Origin: Ferrovibrio sp. MS7
GTDB taxonomy: Bacteria > Pseudomonadota > Alphaproteobacteria > Ferrovibrionales > Ferrovibrionaceae
Assembly: GCF_038404985.1 (NCBI RefSeq)
Contig: NZ_JBBKBA010000001.1
Coordinates: forward strand, 586,001 to 650,000
Reading direction: 5' to 3'
Length of the DNA: 64,000 bases
Part shown: positions 61,228 to 64,000 of the stretch, piece by piece
Layout: the number at the start of each line of letters is the position of its first letter
How positions within the stretch are numbered: position 1 is the first letter of the stretch
The notes under the pieces: model-generated
Seen by the model: only the letters and a program-made list of their open reading frames with translations
What the model was told of the DNA's origin: nothing
The model's database searches: none
Program-made: the position numbers and the translations under genes

Positions 61228-62724
61228 TCAGCTCCGGCGCAGCAACTTGGTCAGCAATTCGCCCAAGGCCTGCTTGCGGATCGGCTTGGCCAGCAGGGTG
61301 CAGCGGTCGCGGAACGAGCTACTGCGCAGGATATCGGCATCGGCGGTGCCGGAAATGAATACCAGCGGCAGCGACGGAAGCAGCCGCAGCGCGCGCTCGC
61401 CGAGTTCCAGCCCGGTCATGCCCGGCATCATCACGTCGCTAATCATCAGCGCGATACTGGTATCCGATTGCAGGATATCCAGCGCCGCAGCCCCCGATCC
61501 CACGGCACGCACGCGATAACCCATGCTTTCCAGCAGCAGGCTGACCGTGGCCCGCAAATCGGCATTATCGTCCACCAGCAGGATGGTCGGCCCGCCGGGA
61601 TCATTCTCGCTCTGCACCAAGGCTGAGGCCGGCGCGAGCGCCGGCAAATGCAGCGAAACCTCGGTGCCACGACCGATGGCGCTGTCGACATGTACATGGC
61701 CACCAGACTGGGTGATGAAGCCATGCACCATGCTCAAGCCCAGCCCACTGCCCTTGCCGATCTCCTTGGTGGTGAAGAATGGCTCGAAGACGCGGGCGCG
61801 CACTTCCTCGCTCATGCCGGTGCCGGTATCGGTCACGCTGATCACCACATAGCCATGCTCGCTGCTGCGTGCCATCTCGTCGCTGGGGCGCAAATAGGCC
61901 GTGCGGATGGTGAGGCTGCCGCCATTGGGCATGGCGTCGCGCGCATTGAGCGCCAGGTTGATCAGCGCATTCTCGAGCTGGCCAGGATCGACCTCCACTT
62001 CCGGCAGGCCGGGTGCCAGGCTGGTGCGCACCGAAACCGGATCACCCAGGGTATGGCGCAGCACGCTCGATATGCTGAGAATCAGTTCATTGGCATTCAG
62101 CCGCTTGGCGCGCAGATTCTGCTGCCGGCCGAAAGCCAGCAGGCGCTGGGTCAGTTCGGCGCCGCGCGTGGTGCTGTGCAGTGCCTGGTCGATCAGGCGG
62201 CGGCTGAAATCGTCGGACACCCGCATGTCCAGCAGTTCCAGATTGCCCATCACCACGGCCAGCAGATTGTTGAAGTCATGCGCGATGCCGCCGGTGAGCT
62301 GGCCGATCGCTTCCATCTTCTGCGACTGGCGCAGCTGCTCGCGCATTTCCTCGGCGCGGCGACGCTCGGTGATATCGTGGATCACGCCGATATAGAGCGG
62401 GCGGTCATCCAGGGTGGCTTCGGCCACCGCCAGCTCGAACGGGAATTCGCTGCCATCCTTGCGCCGGCCCAATACTTCGCGGCCGATGCCGATGATGCGC
62501 TTCACGCCGGTTTCGCGGTAGTTGCGCACATAGCCATCATGCTCCTCGCGGTAGGGCGTGGGCATCAGCATCTTGACGTTCTGGCCCAGCACCTCCTCGG
62601 GCGTATAACCGAACAGTTTCTGGCAGGCCTGGTTGTATAGCTGGATAATACCGCCATGATCGATCAGGATGACCCCGTCGATCATGGTGTCGATTACTGT
62701 GCGCAGGACTTGTTCTGTTTGCAT
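61228..62724 (-). CDS. Hybrid histidine kinase with FixL-like heme PAS domain and receiver
   Basis: A 498-residue protein without membrane helices. PAS about 1-120: MLMPTPYREEHDGYVRNYRE with His62 and IIGIGRE with Arg82; the spacing of 20 matches heme ligand His200 and Arg220 of Bradyrhizobium FixL, so an oxygen- or gas-sensing heme is likely. Kinase: HisKA TGGIAHDFNNLLAVV with His148, N box NALINLALNARDAM, G boxes DTGTGM and GKGSGLGLSM. Receiver about 378-498: LLVDDNADLR and phospho-acceptor Asp429 in ISDVMMPG. It is divergent from a CheY-like regulator, its probable partner. Confidence 0.9.
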   Translation of the reverse strand: MQTEQVLRTVIDTMIDGVILIDHGGIIQLYNQACQKLFGYTPEEVLGQNVKMLMPTPYREEHDGYVRNYRETGVKRIIGIGREVLGRRKDGSEFPFELAVAEATLDDRPLYIGVIHDITERRRAEEMREQLRQSQKMEAIGQLTGGIAHDFNNLLAVVMGNLELLDMRVSDDFSRRLIDQALHSTTRGAELTQRLLAFGRQQNLRAKRLNANELILSISSVLRHTLGDPVSVRTSLAPGLPEVEVDPGQLENALINLALNARDAMPNGGSLTIRTAYLRPSDEMARSSEHGYVVISVTDTGTGMSEEVRARVFEPFFTTKEIGKGSGLGLSMVHGFITQSGGHVHVDSAIGRGTEVSLHLPALAPASALVQSENDPGGPTILLVDDNADLRATVSLLLESMGYRVRAVGSGAAALDILQSDTSIALMISDVMMPGMTGLELGERALRLLPSLPLVFISGTADADILRSSSFRDRCTLLAKPIRKQALGELLTKLLRRS

Positions 62725-62835
62725 GGTTGGTAGCTTACAGCCTTTGCTAGGTGCAATTCTCCTAAAATTAGGCTAATATCACGACCATGAGTTGCACATA
62801 AAGCGCCGTATCTGCACTTTTCATGGTGGGTGACC

Positions 62836-63234
62836 ATGGCTCGGATACTCGTCGTCGACGATTACGCGGACTTTCGTCTGCTGTTGCGCCGCATGCTGGA
62901 GGCGGAAGGGCATAATGTGCGCGAAGCCAGTGACGGCCAAGCGGCGCTGGCTCTGCTGCAGCAGGAGCCCTTCGACCTGGTGATCACCGATGTGCTGATG
63001 CCGCAGAGCGACGGCATCGAGGTGCTGAACGCGCTGCGCCGCTCGGCCACGGGCATGCCGGTGATCGTCACGTCGGGCGGCGGCTCCACCATGAATGCCG
63101 AGATGGCGCTGGAATTGGGCGGCTTTCTCGGCGCCCATGCCATGCTGCGCAAGCCGGTGCGGCGGCAGGAATTGCTCACCGCCGTGGCCGCCGCGCTGGC
63201 GACAGCCAAGCCGGGCGCCGCCAAATCGGACTGA
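62836..63234 (+). CDS. CheY-like single-domain response regulator
   Basis: A 132-residue receiver only: ILVVDDYADF, phospho-acceptor Asp52 in LVITDVLMPQSDG, Thr/Ser switch VIVTSGGG and Lys in LRKPVRRQ. There is no output domain, so it works by protein contact. The ATG at 62836 follows GGTGGGTGACC. It is divergent from the hybrid kinase and probably accepts phosphate from it. The 3' end faces the GMC gene with seven bases between. Confidence 0.9.
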   Translation: MARILVVDDYADFRLLLRRMLEAEGHNVREASDGQAALALLQQEPFDLVITDVLMPQSDGIEVLNALRRSATGMPVIVTSGGGSTMNAEMALELGGFLGAHAMLRKPVRRQELLTAVAAALATAKPGAAKSD

Positions 63235-63241
63235 AAAGCCA

Positions 63242-64000
63242 TCAAGCTGCCTGGCGGATCGCCTCGGCGGCTTTCTCGGCGATCATGATGGTCGGCGCAT
63301 TGGTGTTGCCGCCGATCAGGCCGGGCATCACCGAGGCATCCGCCACATAGAGGCCATCCAGGCCGCGCAGCTTCAGCTGCGGATCCACCACCGCTTGGCG
63401 GTCCTCGGCCTTGCCCATGCGGCAGGTGCCGACCGGGTGATAGATCGTATCGGCGCGGGCGCGGATCGCAGTTTCCAGTTCGGCATCGCTTTCGGGCAGC
63501 GGATAGAGCGGGCGCGGGCCATGCGCCTTCAGGCTCGGCGCCTGCAGGATCCGCCGCATCATCCAGGCGCCGCGTTTCAAGGTCTCGGCATCGCGGCAAT
63601 CGGTGAGGAAACGCGGGTCGATGCGCGGCGCCGCGAAGGGATCGGCGGAGCTGAGCCCGACCTCGCCCCGGCTATAGGGTCGGAGCACGCAGACATGGCA
63701 GGAATAGCCATGGCCCCAATGCTGCTTGCGGGCATGGTCATCCACCATGGCAACGACGAAGTGAAGCTGCACATCCGGGCGCTCCAGCCCCGGCTCGGTT
63801 TTCAGGAAGGCACCGCTTTCGGCGAAATTCGAGGTCAGCATGCCGCTGCGTTCGCGCTGCCATTGCCGCCAGGCCTTCAGCATCACCGGCAACGATTTCA
63901 GCGAATGGCCAAACAATTCGGCGGAATCGACGCGGTAATGCTCGAGGTAATCGAGATGATCCTGCAGGTTCTGGCCAACGCCGGGCAACTCATGCTGCAC
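63242..64000 (-). CDS. GMC-family oxidoreductase (choline/alcohol dehydrogenase-like), C-terminal part
   Basis: The open frame runs off the right edge, so about half of a roughly 530-residue protein is present. Family sequence is clear: [24 protein letters not shown], which carries the active-site His, and [20 protein letters not shown] with [10 protein letters not shown] at the end. The FAD-binding N-terminus lies outside. Such flavoenzymes oxidise alcohols, choline or sugars; the substrate is unknown. Confidence 0.93.
   Translation of the reverse strand: MQHELPGVGQNLQDHLDYLEHYRVDSAELFGHSLKSLPVMLKAWRQWQRERSGMLTSNFAESGAFLKTEPGLERPDVQLHFVVAMVDDHARKQHWGHGYSCHVCVLRPYSRGEVGLSSADPFAAPRIDPRFLTDCRDAETLKRGAWMMRRILQAPSLKAHGPRPLYPLPESDAELETAIRARADTIYHPVGTCRMGKAEDRQAVVDPQLKLRGLDGLYVADASVMPGLIGGNTNAPTIMIAEKAAEAIRQAA

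Overview
The window is high-G+C DNA from an alphaproteobacterium. The markers are a hemC-hemD-mitofilin-HemY-like operon divergent from tsaD-gpsA-EVE, an SDHAF4-type (DUF1674) protein, and many tightly overlapping genes. A Rhodospirillales-like or Ferrovibrio-like bacterium would fit, but the species is an inference. No transposase, integrase or CRISPR array was seen. Two tRNA genes are present: Val-GAC and Thr-CGT.

Layout. 1-5270 is a probable cobalamin uptake region: the end of a TonB gene, a small membrane protein, a TonB-dependent receptor behind a clear cobalamin riboswitch, and a divergent SbmA/BacA-like ABC transporter. 5285-15627 is mostly housekeeping and catabolism: an AraC regulator with a VOC protein, HtpX, SDHAF4, ArgG, QueG, RidA, a GST, phenylalanine hydroxylase with a divergent Lrp-type regulator, and an N-formylglutamate amidohydrolase. 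Between argG and queG lies one AT-rich foreign-looking gene (9845-11074). It is flanked by direct repeats, the left one being a decayed copy of the 3' end of queG plus its downstream hairpin. 15776-20789 holds tRNA-Val and a four-gene run: two tandemly duplicated methyltransferases, an unrecognised protein and a TPR/SPINDLY-type glycosyltransferase.

21546-42732 is the most striking part: eleven minus-strand genes with junctions of a few bases to about 24 bases, read as one operon. It encodes a 2454-residue synthase (PfaD-like FMN domain, KS, AT, ACP, KR), a 1267-residue partner (AT, dehydratase, phosphopantetheinyl transferase), a free acyl carrier protein and a lipoprotein. It also encodes a methyltransferase, a citrate-synthase-like enzyme, a 2-oxoglutarate/Fe(II) dioxygenase, a PLOD-like glycosyltransferase and a complete RND-MFP-TolC efflux set. 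Together these could build, modify and export a secondary lipid or polyketide. The product is not known, and an alkylcitrate-type intermediate is my speculation.

43041-49449 carries a potassium-channel-like protein, a 58-residue membrane peptide, a DUF697 protein, an SPFH protein overlapping a cyclic-peptide-exporter-like ABC protein, a GntR/FCD regulator whose start codon lies inside a perfect palindrome, an OsmC protein and tRNA-Thr. 49534-58754 contains heme synthesis, mitofilin, tsaD, gpsA, EVE, Rieske, pentapeptide-repeat and exonuclease III genes. 58869-64000 ends with a PA14-like lipoprotein, a CHAD protein, a hybrid histidine kinase whose PAS domain keeps the FixL heme residues, a divergent response regulator and the C-terminal part of a GMC oxidoreductase.
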